From NCBI RefSeq assembly GCF_016808095.1, contig NC_068979.1, positions 26,021,460-26,085,459 of the forward strand: a stretch of 64,000 nucleotides of DNA, in the 5' to 3' direction. Made by a program: the position numbers and the translations under genes. How positions within the stretch are numbered: the first letter of the stretch is position 1; every line of letters begins with the position of its first letter. This DNA comes from Vigna angularis (taxonomy: Eukaryota; Streptophyta; Magnoliopsida; Fabales; Fabaceae). Positions 1-11,527 of the stretch are shown one piece after another. The notes below the pieces were generated by a model. It was not told the origin of the DNA and searched no databases. It was given only the letters and a program-made list of their open reading frames with translations.

Positions 1-149
1 ATTTATTACATTAAATGTTTTTTTAACGTTTTATATATATTTTTTATTATTTACAATTTTTATGATTTTTGTAATTTTTATGTAAAAACAAAAACAAGTT
101 TAACAAATATATATAAAAAAAAAAACAAAGGAGCGGATACTGTACATGG

Positions 150-415
150 GACGAACGTTCGTTAGGGAAGACGAACGTTCATAAAAAAAAAAGAACCGCT
201 GAGGACGAACGTCCATTGGGAAGACGAGCGCTCGTTTAGGCGAGCGTTCGTTTGGAAGAGCGTTCGTTCGCTGGGAAAGGGGTGAAATGACGAGCGCTCG
301 TTGGGACGAGCGTTCGTTGAGCGATGAAGGACGGATGCTGAGAAATGAGGTGAATGACGAGTACTCGTTTAGGCGAGCGCTCGTTGGGGACGAACGTTCG
401 TTGGGAACGAGCGTT
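150..415. repeat. Cluster of near-palindromic GACGARCGYTCGTT motifs in LTR1
   Basis: About a dozen copies of a 12-14 bp CpG-rich motif (GACGAACGTTCGT, GACGAGCGCTCGT, GACGAGTACTCGT and variants) lie within roughly 265 bp. Most copies are perfect or near inverted repeats around a central AACGTT, AGCGCT or AGTACT. Equivalent clusters are at about 19140-19405 and 26142-26407. Spacing is irregular, so this is not a simple tandem repeat. Function is unknown. Confidence 0.8.
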
Positions 416-419
416 TATT

Positions 420-3400
420 TATGGACCGTGAGTGTGAATATGGAGGATGGGTAGTTGGCCGTGGGGTGTTTTGGGAGGTTGATGATGACCAGTGAATATG
501 GGGAGAGGAATAGAGGTTCACGGCAGTAAAGAGGGCTGAGAATGATGTGATGAGGATGGAGAAGAGTTTGGAGTGGTGGCCCGTGGTTTGAAGATGACGG
601 TAGTTGGAGGTTGTGACAGGTGCAGTACCGGTTCGGTGTTCGAGAGGAAAATCAGTAGTGATGAAGCTGGAGCTTGTGTCCTTTTTTTGTGACAGTGGGT
701 GAATATGGGTAGTGGAGAGTTACAGTGGTGCAAAAGTGATGAGGGAGCTAGACGGTAGTATTAAGGATGGCAATGGCGGCTGAGGGGGCTAGGGATGATG
801 ACGGCTGTGACTCAAAGATGGGTTCCTGGTGGTCCCGTGGAGGTGCAACCAGGTGACTGATGAGTAAATCATGATTGAAGGATTGGCGTGAATGGATAAT
901 GATGTTGGTGGTGGAGTACGGTTTGAATATGCCCTGGTGACTTTGCTGGAGGTTCAGTTTCGTTCTGGTGAGGATGATGGAGATTGGCTGTGAGGTCCAG
1001 ATGCTGGATATGGTGATGATGACAGGTATGGTGAGTGATGGTCGCGTAGTTATGAGGATCAGTAATGGTAGCTGGCAAGGATGGCGGCCTGAGGTCCTGT
1101 AGATGAGAACGTATAATGATTGATGTTGGATGTTGGCCGTGAGTTTAGGATGTTATAGATGGTGTGAAGGATGATGAAGGTGATAGGCTGTTTGGCCGTG
1201 GGATAAGGTGTCAGGATAAAGATGAATGGTGATGGTCCATGTGTAAGGATAAAGGTGATGAAGTTGGCTGTGAATGATGATGGAGAAATAATATGAAGAT
1301 TATAGGTGTTGGTGATTTTGTGAGGTTAGCCGTGATGGAGGAAAATGGTTTGTGCCAGATGATGGTCGTGGAGTGGAAGTTGAGATGGTCACGGGTGAAG
1401 AGGTGAAAGCCCCTGTTCGTTACGGGTGTTCCAGATCAAGGTCCTCCTACTGGAGAGGGTGTTGAATGAAGATTGAGATGGTCGTGAGGTCAGTGTATAA
1501 GGTGTGGAGATGGTGGTGGTGAGGTTGAAGATGGAAATAAGGTTGTGTCGTTGGTGAGAGGTAACGGTGAAGGTGACGATATTGGCTGGGAGGAAAGATG
1601 GTGATAGGGAGTTTCACGAGCTCGCATTCACAGAGGAGGGAACGAAAATGAGAGTTCGAATGGGATGTTGGTGGCACTCACAATGGCTGGTGGTGATAGC
1701 TGGTGGCTGACAGAGGCAATGGTGATGGAAAGATAATAATGGCTATGACTCGAAGATGGGTTTTTGGTGGTGCCGTGGTGGTGCCATGTAGTGGCTGATG
1801 AATGAAATGGTCATGGTGACCGGCGGTGGTTAGAGGTGGTGATTGAAGGATTCGAGATGATAAAGCAGTGAAGCAATAGTTGTAGAGGAAATGATGATTC
1901 CTGGTATTATCAGGTTTCACGATTGGTGTATGGTGGGAGGTAACGGTAATGAACCAGTGGTCTCAGTGATGATGGCGTAAGGTGGCTGGGTGATTTGGTT
2001 TGTGTTAAGGAATGCCGGATGTATGGATATGGACATGATTTAATGATAGGAAGACGAAACAGTGAATTGGTGGATTAAGCATGAATCTTCAAAATTCAGA
2101 TTGAATAATGGGCATGGGAAAGATAACATGAACTCAGTGCAACATTATAATTCACAGTAACATCAACATACGAGATAGTCTTTGACGTGCAGTCCAATAT
2201 CATAGCTAAAAAAAATTTACGTACTTCAGAGATGCCTTTCAACAATGAAAACAAATCAATTTAAACACACACCTCTTGAAGCTTCCTTTCGTTTCTTCCG
2301 CTTTCCGTGGCCTTCTTCAAGTGTTGTGCTCTTTCCTGTAGCTTCCTCTTTGCTCTCTCTGTAATCTTCCTTTCTTCTTTCTCTCCGCTTGCAGCTTCTT
2401 CGCAGTACCCACAGTTATTCGTTTCGGATCCCTCCTTTCCACTTCGGTTCCTTCCTCTTTCTATGGCATTCCCCTTCCCATAGCCTCTCTAGCGGTTTCC
2501 TCTCTCTGGTGAAAGAAGACGTGGAAGGGTGATAGCCGTGAGTGTGGATATGGTTATGTGACTGGTGCATACGGATGAAGGTGATGACTGGGTGAGAATA
2601 GTTACTGGAAATGAGGATGAAAATGGAGGGCTGGTTGTGGGTGTTTGGCTGTGTGTGTCGATGGTTGGAAAATAGTAACAGAGGGCGTCAGCGTCCCCAG
2701 GCAGTGGGCATGAGGTGTTGGCCGCGTGTAAGAATGATGGTGTTGGGTGAGGTAATAAGGAAGAAAATGATGAAGTTGGTCGTGAGGTTCCAGATGAAGG
2801 TGATAATGGGTGCCCGAGGGTGGCTAGGACAGTGTTTATACTACCGAGAAGCTCCTGGACAGCTTGCATGCATGAGAGTTGCTGCACTGGCTTCTGGAAG
2901 TTACAAGGGTGGAGAGTTTCTTCCAGGCCGTGAGTCTTCTTTCAAGCTTGGATGGGAGCTACTTGGTGGAACTCTCTCTCGGTGGTTGATGAATTGCGGT
3001 TGAAGCTGGGGGTGAGTGCATGCAGAGATGAGGATGAGAACGACAACAACCTCGGAGTAGCAGCAACAGTGGTGGTAGCGGGTTCGAGGGTGAAGATGAG
3101 GGAAAGATGAAAATGAAGATTGGTGATGGTTGGCGGGGGTGCAGTGACGCGTGGTAAGGGATGAAGATGGCGGAAGAGAATGGGGTTATGAAGAAGCATA
3201 TATTGAGGAGGAAATGGTGAGTTTGGGTGGCGGTGGATGAGGCTGCGATGGAGACTGCCACATGCAGAGTTTTAACGTGGTGGTGCGTGATGGAAGCTTC
3301 ACGGTGGCTTGCGGTGGTAAGGTGAAGGAGGAGTGGGTTTGAGTTGCAGATGAGCTGGTCATTAGGGCGTGTTTTTCATTGTTTTAGATGAGAAGCTGGG

Positions 3401-4070
3401 AGTGAAAAGGAAGTATGGTTGGAATGGTTACAGGTGAGGGGGTGGAGAGTAGTGTGTTCGAGAGAGATCTGCCGTAAGGGTCAATTCTAGGTCCAGTGGT
3501 GGAATGTTGGAGATGAAAGTGATGGCCGAAGGGTATGGATGAATAATGGTGGGCTGAAAAATGGGTTCCAGGCAATGTATATTGGTGATTCAAAAATGAA
3601 GATCCGGTGAAGTCAACTTTTCCCAGGTCTTCAAGATGATTCCCCAGGGGCCCAGAGTGTGAGCTGTGTATAAGGTATTGGTGTTCAAGATGGATATGCC
3701 GCCCTGACCTTGCTGGAGATTCCCCCTCCTTTTTCTTGTGTTTTCCCTACTCTACATCCATATTCAAGATCCTGAGCTTGGTTCGATGAAGAGCTACTGC
3801 CACTGCTGTTGCCGTTTCTTTCCTTGCTTCCTGCCCATCTCCATTTTCTTCCCTCAAAGTAGCGGCTGGATGAAGCTTTGCTGTTGTGTGCTGGCCGTGA
3901 GTTGTTGGTTATGTGGGAATATGGAGGTGAAGGCGGCTTTTGGGAGGCTGACCCGTGAGGTGTTGGTGATGGGTGGTGGTCATACGATGTTGGAGTTGAA
4001 GGTCATGGTGTTCAATAATGTGGTGAATGAATATGGATGAAGGTGGTGATCTCGGCTGTGTGCCCAAAAA
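420..4070. repeat. GATG/GGTG-rich strand-asymmetric low-complexity body of the LTR
   Basis: The plus strand is strongly G/T/A-rich and full of degenerate gatgatggtggtg words. The minus strand therefore reads as His/Pro/Ser/Thr-rich open frames with no family resemblance. A CT-rich stretch at about 2260-2480 and another near 3720-3850 interrupt it and could be captured gene fragments. Identical blocks occupy about 19410-23060 and 26412-30062. I see no credible protein here. Confidence 0.6.
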
Positions 4071-4679
4071 ATGGAGGATGAAAGAATCAGGATCCTCCCC
4101 TCTCCCCCCCGAAGTCTCCTCCTCCTCCCTGGTGTAAGATGGGTGCCTCCTGGGCACTGCGTGGGTGACAAACAAAAAGTCAGTGCCTCTGCCAAATGAT
4201 TCCCTCCTTTCATTTTTTTATTCGGGAAACCCATACTGAAGGTGAGCTGCTTGCCTTTCAGAGGCTAACCGAAATCAGTACAGAGGAGCCAGATGGGCGC
4301 TCGTGGGAGACAAACTCAGGTGGGAGTGCCAGCAAAGTGATTCTCTTCTTCTCCCTTTTTTTTTTTTACGCATAAACCCATGCTGCGAGTGGCTTGTCAG
4401 ACTGTTAGTCGTGGGTAGCGGCAGCGGGAGGTGGAAATAGTGGAGTCTGATATTACAGAGTTGCAAGGGCAGCCGTTCCAGATGCGTCATGTGGGAGCTC
4501 GTGGAAGACAAACGGAAGTGTTAGCCATGAATATTCTCTGCTTCACCCCTCTTTTAAATTCCAAAGATCCATGCCTTCTGCAGCTTTCACATGGCAGACA
4601 TTTTTGGCAGTCGACGGTGGGAATCTTCACTGACGCTTAGACAAATTTAAAACGCAGCCACCAACTATTTGGACGCTCG

Positions 4680-5400
4680 GTCAAACAGAAAACGAACGTC
4701 CGTTCATATTAAATGAACGAACGCTCATACCGAGCACTCACGAGGTGAAACATGGCCGAACGCAAACAGTAGCCAAGAACGAACGTTCAGAGGATCAACC
4801 AAAGAAAAACCGCACGATCGTCCAAAAGGAATGAATGGCCGAACGGTCGAGTATGAACAAATGAGGATGAACGTCAATAGAGGACGAACGGTCGCGCCAT
4901 GCAGAGGACAAACGATCCTTGAGAACGAACGCGAACGCTCGTCCTAAAGCTACAGTGAAAGACGAACGATGGGCTGAGAAATGACGAACGTTTGTATGTA
5001 GGGTAAAGGGGACGAACACTAAGGGGCGGTATGAGACGAGCGTTCAAAAGTGAAACCGAGCGTTCAAGTGAGAAACCGAGCGTTCAAGTGAGAAACCGAG
5101 CGTTCAAGTGATGACCGAACGCTCATAAGACAAATATAAACCGAACGCACATGGAGGACGAACGTTTCGAAGAGGAAAAAGCGAACGCCAAATGATGCAG
5201 GACGAACGCTAATGGTCAGGTACGGACGAATGGTATATGACGAACGATCCAATGATTGTCGAACGTCCATGAGACCGATTGGCCGAACGTCTGTTATGAT
5301 CAAGAACGAACGATTAAAAGCTGAGAGTGGGGAGAACCGAACGGTTTCAGCAACAGTGGGGAGAACCGAACGGTCACTGTTTGGACGAACGTTTTCATCT
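4680..5400. repeat. Second CGAACG motif cluster, U3 side of LTR1
   Basis: Dozens of CGAACG or GAGCG words occur, as GACGAACG, ACCGAACG and ACCGAGCGTTCAAGTGAGA. They include three near-identical copies of about 21 bp at 5051-5110. Equivalents are at about 23670-24380 and 30672-31385. Unlike the cluster at 150-415, most copies are direct half-sites and not palindromes. Confidence 0.75.
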
Positions 5401-5526
5401 CTTTTTTTTTTTTTTTTTTTTTTTATTATATTTTTTCTTTTTATATACACACACATTTTTTTAATTTTTCGAGAATACAATAAAACAAAAATATTTAGTC
5501 AATCCGGACGAAATTGAGTGTTGACA

Positions 5527-5542
5527 GCTGCCCCTCTTTACT
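5527..5542 (-). other. Polypurine tract adjoining LTR1
   Basis: On the minus strand the bases immediately before the LTR start TGTCAACACTC read AAAGAGGGGCAGC, a purine-rich run in the position and form expected for the plus-strand primer of a Tat-type retrotransposon. This fixes the element orientation as minus and the 3' LTR boundary at 5526. Confidence 0.8.
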
Positions 5543-5724
5543 TAGGTTTTACTAGATCATATGATAAACAAAGTTTTCATATTATCAAAGTAAAAGATAA
5601 GTAAAGATAAAAATACTAATTTCGTTCGGATTTCAAAATACACAAGGAAAAACTGAGAAATTTCAAAGAAAAAGAATCAGGAACAAACAGGGAATTGTTT
5701 TCGAATTAATTAAATTTTTTTTGT

Positions 5725-5759
<35 letters not shown>

Positions 5760-5805
5760 ATAAATAAAATAGACAAGATTAAATGAATGGGAAACTTGAA
5801 TTTGA

Positions 5806-6862
5806 TTGGTTTGACCATTGCCATGCAGAGGGTCGTTTGAAAAAATTAAAATTTGTACCTGACCATTGCCATGCAGAGGGTCGTTTGAAAAAATTAAAAA
5901 ATGGGCTCGACCATTGTCTTACAGAGGGCCGAGATACCAATGACAGAAAGTAAAATTGGGCTCGACCATTGTCTTACAGAGGGCCGAGATACCAATATTC
6001 AAAAGTGCTTTCGACCATTATCTAGCAGATGGCCGAGATAAAAAAAAGAAGAACAAAAGGTGCTTTCGACCATTATCTTGCAGATGGCCGAGATAAAAAC
6101 AAGAGACAAGTGCGCTCGACCATTATCTAGCAGATGGCCGAGATAAAACAAGAAAAGTGCGCTCGACCATTATCTAGCAGATGGCCGAGATAAAAACAAG
6201 ACTGAAAAGTGCGCTCGACCATTATCTAGCAGATGGCCGAGATAAAAACAAGAGAAAAATGCGCTCGACCATTATCTAGCAGATGGCCGAGATAAAAACA
6301 AGAGAAAAGTGCGCTCGACCATTATCTAGCAGATGGCCGAGATAAAAACAAACTGAAATGTGCTTTCGGCCATTATCTTGCAGATGGCCGAGATAAAACA
6401 AGAGAAAAGGTGTCCGACCATTATCTTGCAGATGGCCGAAATAAAACAAAATTTGAAAAGTGCGTCCGACCATTATCTTGCAGATGGCCGAGATAAAAAC
6501 AAGAGAAAAATGCGCTCGACCATTATCTAGCAGATGGCCGAGATAAGAACAAGAGAAAAGTACGCTCGACCATTATCTAGCAGATGACCGAGATAAAACA
6601 AAAGAAAAGTGCGCTCGACCATTATCTAGCAGATGGCCGAGATAAAAACAAGAGAAAAGTGCGCTCGACCATTATCTAGCAGATGGCCGAGATAAAAACA
6701 AGAGAAAAATGCGCTCGACCATTATCTAGCAGATGGCCGAGATAAAACAAAAGAAAAGTGCGCTCGACCATTATCTAGCAGATGGCCGAGATAAAAACAA
6801 GAGAAAAGTGCGCTCGACCATTATCTAGCAGATGGCCGAGATAAAAACAAGAGAAAAGTGTT
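5806..6862. repeat. 50-bp tandem hairpin array, internal region
   Basis: About 20 head-to-tail units of about 50 bp have the core CTCGACCAT-TATCTAGCAG-ATGGCCGAG followed by an A-rich spacer. Units at the left end (5806-6000) are more divergent (attgccatgcagagggtc, attgtcttacagagggcc), and the right-hand units are almost identical. Each unit is an inverted repeat with 9-bp arms and a 10-base loop. The single arm mismatch on the plus strand becomes a G-U pair in RNA of the element (minus) strand. The array lies about 300 bp inside the polypurine tract. A second copy is at 24785-25846. Confidence 0.9.
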
Positions 6863-6867
6863 TGATT

Positions 6868-9100
6868 GCTTTGAATTTGAAAATTGGAATTGGTTGAAAT
6901 TTTGAGAAATTTTTTTGATTTTTGACTTTGATTTTTTTGATTTTTTTTTTTTTGTTTGAAAATTTGAAATTAAGAAACAAGGTGTTGCATTTTTGTACAA
7001 GTATATGGAATCTTGATATGCAAGAGAAACTTGGTTGATGAAAATTTTGAAATGAGAAGAAAACTTTGATACATGTTGATTTTTTTTGTCTTTTTGAAGG
7101 AAGAAAATTTGATGAATACATGGAGGCAAAATCAAAGTTGATGAAAATATGTACATGATGTATTGGAAGATTATGAAACTATGACATTTTTTTCAATTTG
7201 TTTCCTTTGAAAACATCCAATTTATGACGATCTAGACTTCCAATTTCCTTTCATGGATGTCCAATCCTAAAGTCAACTGTTCAAAATGGAGCTTGTGTGC
7301 TACGCATTTCTTGACGAGATACTAGTGTGTACATGCTTGATATCAGGGGTTGGAAAAAATATGTGGAGGATGATTGGAAGGATTTGGAGAGTACCGGGTT
7401 GACTACTTGAGTCTCTTACTCCTTAAAATGGCTACAAAGGCCAATATGAGGTAGTAGATACCCAGAAACTGCTCTGGAACATGGTAGAAGTATTGGTATG
7501 GACACATGTATCTGAAATGAGAGGGAATAAGTCAGGAATCAGGGAGTGAGAATATCATGTGGGATTCGCAAATTGCCCCAATTTTGGTGGTGATGAATTT
7601 CTTTGAAGTTCGGGGCGAACCAAGATCATGCAAGGCCCAACAGGGGATGCCCCAATCTTTGTATGAGCTTTGAATATTCAAGATGAAAAATTTTGGTGAT
7701 TTAACAAAGTTGCTCAATACTCTGAATGGGTCGAAACATATGAAAGTTACAAATTGCCTTGGTTTTGGGTATGAGTCAATTAAGCGAGGTTCCACAAGAA
7801 GTTGCCCCCCACTTTGGGTTTACGAATGATAAGATGGACTCAAAATCATACAAAGCCCTAAAGTGTCTGCCCCTGTCTTGAGGGTGGATCTATGAATTTC
7901 AGTACGGACAAATCTGAGAGGCCCAACAAGGGTTCAGATGGAACAAATCTGAGACTAACAAAGTTGCCCCAAGTTTGGGACCCGGGGGAAGAGTTTGAAT
8001 GGGATTTGAATGTGTTCAGGAATTTGTGATGGATATGGAAAGGATTGGCTTGAAAAGATTGCCCCAAACGGTTTGATTTTCCTTTGTAAAATCTTAATTT
8101 TGATCAAAAAGAAGTTCCATTCATCCGATTTATATATTTTTTTCGTCATTTTTTTTTTACAACTGCATTGTTAGTCATTTTTGTCTTATCTCAGAAATTA
8201 AGCTTTATGAAAATTTAAACAACCATTATTCAATCTGTGTGGACTTTTATTGGGCTTGTAATGTGGCTTGGGCTAAAGGGTATTGAAAGAAAGGATATAA
8301 AGGCCCAAATAAATTTTTGTGGGTATTTTTTTTGAAAAAACAATGGTTACCATCTATACTTTGTATCAGTTATTCGTCAAAACTATTTTGACTACTTTGC
8401 CCTTTTCTCAAATTTCATTCTTTGCTTGCCATCACTTTGTGATTCTTTGTATTTTTGCTTCACTTTTGAGGAGTTCGCTTCATTTGATCACTAAGTGTGT
8501 TCTTCTTGCAACTTGAGTCGACTTCTACTGTGATGGTAACTCTTCTTCAGGTAAAATTTGAAAAGAAATTTCTTATTGGCTCAAATTGGGTATCAAAGGA
8601 TATATTTTTGTTTTTTGGATGAAGAAAAATGGCCACACATCATTTCAAAATTTGGTTGTTTTATTTTCAAAAGATCAATTAAGAGACAAAGACTAAATGA
8701 TCTCAACAGAGTCATTTTTTTCATTTTTTTTTACAACGAATTTTAGGATCTCCCAAATGAAAGCCAGTGGAGATGACGGAAAATCTGCCCCAGTGTAAAA
8801 CTTGGTGTTTATTATTTGGGCTCAAGAACATGATTGGGTCAATCTCTGGTTAGGTGAAGGCTGAAGGATGATGTTTTCAAGCAATGCACACACAGATATC
8901 TCTTAAGAAATATGTGATTTGATCATTTGACTTCAGGAGATTATGACATCCATTACATTTTTCTTAAATCTCATAAATTGGATGATTTGCATTGAAAACA
9001 AATGACTCAAACTTTTGCGTATTTTTTTTTTTTTATGCATGAAGAAAAGTATATGAAATGAAAATGATGATGCTAGTTGAAAAACAGATTCTTTTTTTTT
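6868..9100. other. Non-coding internal retrotransposon region with TGCCCC words
   Basis: No gene was recognised in these 2.2 kb. Between about 7570 and 8790 the word TGCCCC recurs seven times (near 7574, 7649, 7803, 7868, 7966, 8060, 8786), often as GTTGCCCCAA and near AGGCCCAACAAGG. On the element strand this is TTGGGGCAAC, which resembles the polypurine tract. The block is probably a decayed tandem duplication. Any pol remnant is beyond recognition by eye. Confidence 0.5.
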
Positions 9101-9104
9101 TTTT

Positions 9105-9510
9105 TTTTGAAAATTGGGCTTCGCGGACCAGCCTGGAAACTGGACCTTAAGGGACGATATGGAAAATAGGCTTCGTGAGCTATTGGGGAAATTGGGATTT
9201 TTTTTTTGGAATCTGGGCCCTGCGGGTCAGTATGGAAACTGAGCTTTGCAGACCAACATGGGAAAAGGGGCTTTCTTGGCCATTGGGGAAATGGGATTTC
9301 TTGGCCAATGGAAAATGGAATTTTATGAGTTGTTGTGGAAATTGAGATTTTTTTTTTTTTTTTTGGTCTCTGTAGAATCTGGGCCTTGCGGGTCAGTATG
9401 GAAACTGAGCTTTGCAAGCCAGTATGAGAAATGGGCATTCTGAGCCAAAATGGAAACAAGGGCTTGGGAACCAGTGCAGAAACTAGGCTTGGTGAGCAAT
9501 GCAAGAATGA
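9105..9510. repeat. Imperfect short tandem repeats with T runs
   Basis: Degenerate units built on words such as gggcctTGCGGGTCAGTATGGAAACTGAGCTTTGC repeat here in blocks at about 9190-9250 and 9370-9430, separated by T runs. Shorter relatives of the same words fill the gaps. The units read in no consistent frame, and open frames here are repeat-driven. Confidence 0.55.
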
Positions 9511-9839
9511 TATGAGAATATTTGATTTAGGAAAACGTTTTAAAAAAAAAAATAAAAATGTTTTTTTTTTTTTGTTTTTTTACTTTCTGACACAGGAAAA
9601 TCCAGATCGGATCAGCCCTGAGGAGAAGTAACAAAGAAGGAAGTTGGACTTACCAGGCACATTGACCCAATGGATCAGATGACCTGAGCCGTGTGAACTT
9701 GTCACAAGAAGATGACAAAGAAAACACACATTTTTTTTTTTTGCACAAATAATTGTTCACACAAATGAAAAGGGAAAATATGAATTGAAAACACAAAATC
9801 TACACAAACAAGGATTTTTATTATTTTTTTTTTAGAAAT

Positions 9840-10290
9840 TCAGATGCACTGGTTCAGGAGAAACCACATATGACAAAGGGCCTAATGGGCTCAAAAACTG
9901 TTCATCTTTCATTCTGAGATTTTTTGTTACAGATTCAAAGAAAATCACACAAGACAATTTGAACAAAAGTACAAAACATCATTCAACAGCAAAAATGTGA
10001 AAACAAAAATATTTTTGACATCTTTTCAAAAGAAGTAGGCTCGAGAGAAAACCACGAAGGCCATTGGGCCTAATGGGCTCGAGCACTATTCCCTTCTTTT
10101 TTCCTTTTTTTTTTAAAATGCAGAAGAAGAAGGAATAAAAATCAAACAAAATGGTGTGATGTGAAATTACAAACATGCCAAAATAATTCTTCACTCAAAT
10201 TTATATTTCAGAAAGAATCGGGTCCAAAGAAAGCTAACATGGTAATGAGGCCCAATGAACCTGAAAAATGTCCTTTATCAAGCAAATGAA
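9840..10290. repeat. Three imperfect ~180-bp repeats upstream of the WOX gene
   Basis: Three related blocks start near 9840, 10025 and 10210. Each has a GAAA-ACCAC or AAAGCTAAC core followed by GGGCCTAATGGGCTC (diverged to GGCCCAATGAACCT in the third) and then a T-rich or fish-tail AT tract. They end about 130 bp before the promoter region of the antisense WOX gene, so they could be part of its upstream sequence or of the element. Confidence 0.5.
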
Positions 10291-10421
10291 GAACAATTTT
10301 GAACACTTCAAATTTTACAACACTCCAATTATTATTTTTTTGGAAAAATTTCTATTTATCATATTTTTGATTTTTTTTTTGTTTTAATATTTTTTGGTGA
10401 AATCGGATCATCCAAGAAGTC

Positions 10422-10596
10422 TTGAATTGGGCCGGATCGACCCAACAAAACCCTACCCGTTTTCAGATTTTCAAATTTATTTATTTTTTAAAACTCAGAA
10501 AGAAATCAGACCGACACCAGACGGTTGTAGTGACCGGAACTGTAGCTACAGTGGATTTGCTCAGCTATAAGTCGAGAGTTCCTCCGCGTTGGGCGA
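10422..10596 (+). promoter_or_regulatory. Putative promoter of the antisense WOX gene
   Basis: A TATA box (CTATAAG, TATAA at 10566-10570) is followed about 30 bases later by a CT-rich leader typical of plant 5'UTRs. Base composition becomes balanced here, unlike the T-rich DNA on either side. The start of transcription near 10596 is inferred from spacing only. Confidence 0.45.
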
Positions 10597-11527
10597 CATT
10601 TTCTGATTTCGCTCTCTCTCTATCCTTCTCCTTCTCCCTCTTCCTCTCTTCCTTGAGCGTCTGAGTTCTGCGAGGAGCCTCTGCCCCCGTGTGCTTTCGG
10701 AGGCGTCCCAGGGCTGCGACGAGCTTCTGTAAGCCTTCCACTTCCAGGTAAGTCCTCTAAACTCTTCGATCTTCTTTCTTTCCTTTAAGTTTTCCTGTTT
10801 CTCTGCCCTTCTCACCTTTCTCTATTTTTCTTTCTTTCGATGCTTTCTGTGTTGTCCCTTTTTGATTCTTTAGCTTTCTGCTTCTGCTTTTTCTTTTGTG
10901 CTTTCGCTTTTCATTCTTGCTTTACTTCCCCTCTCCCCTTTATGTTTTTTCTTTTCTGCTTTCCTTTCTGCAAGCTCTTCTATTTTCTTCTGCCTTCCGC
11001 TTTGTCTGCTTTTATTTCCATCTTGCCCTTCTTTGCATTTCTTTCTGAGTCTACTTTTCTCTTTTCTCTCTTTTTTTTTTTAAATTTTTAAAAACTTAAA
11101 ACACTTAAAAACACAACTGTCTTAACTTAAGGGGTATATAGGCTGGAAACCAAACGTTAATCTCCCTTCGATTGAAGGTATGGCAGAGACAATCGGGTAG
11201 AACAACGCCACGTACCCCATAAAATCAGAAAACTTAAAAAGATAAATTATTTGAAAGAACCGGACATGGACAAATGAACAAGGACAAAAGGACAAGGACA
11301 AAAGGACATAGATCCGTTTAGGACCCTCTTACAAGGACCGTGAAACAGATCCGAGACCAGACACTGAAATAATAAAAACCGACCGGACAAAAAAATTAAC
11401 TTAAAAGGAAACAAAAACGAATAAAGAAAACACTAAAAAAACCTTTTTTTTGTTTTATGCCTTTGTTATATTTTTGTTCTTTTTACTTTTTATTATTTTT
11501 TTGTTTTAGAAAACTTAGAGAGGAAAG
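10597..11527 (+). other. 5'UTR exon and 762-bp leader intron of the WOX gene
   Basis: A CT-rich leader (about 10597-10747) ends in CTTCCAG/GTAAGTCC, an excellent plant donor at 10748. The next strong acceptor is TTTTGTTTTAG/AAAAC at 11508-11509. This leaves an 18-base remainder of leader before the ATG at 11528. The intron (10748-11509) is T-rich on the coding strand, as plant introns are. The exon borders are predicted from sequence and no transcript evidence is available. A weaker alternative donor lies near 10731. Confidence 0.45.

Larger units (their letters stand above)
1..5526 (-). mobile_element. LTR1, 3' LTR of the Tat-like element (cut by window edge)
   Basis: Position 1 aligns with 18991 in LTR2 and 25993 in LTR3, and near-identity continues to the terminal TTGACA at 5526. 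In element orientation this is the 3' LTR, and its U3 end is at 5526. Its R/U5-side end lies left of the window. The LTR holds, from left to right, a cluster of palindromic GACGAACGTTCGT-type motifs (about 150-415), about 3.6 kb of GATG/GGTG-rich low-complexity DNA, a second CGAACG cluster (about 4680-5400), a T tract and the terminal AT-rich U3. Private differences from the other two LTRs include bases near 774, 931, 2013 and 4527. Confidence 0.85.

Noticed and set aside
2489..2887. 130-residue-class open frames on both strands in the LTR, identical in three copies
   Set aside because: Conservation only reflects the youth of the LTRs. The frames are low-complexity (His/Pro/Ser or Gly/Trp-rich), overlap each other on opposite strands and match no family I know.
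5806..6862. CRISPR-like look of the 50-bp and 70-bp arrays
   Set aside because: Units are full-length tandem repeats without unique spacers, in a plant retrotransposon.
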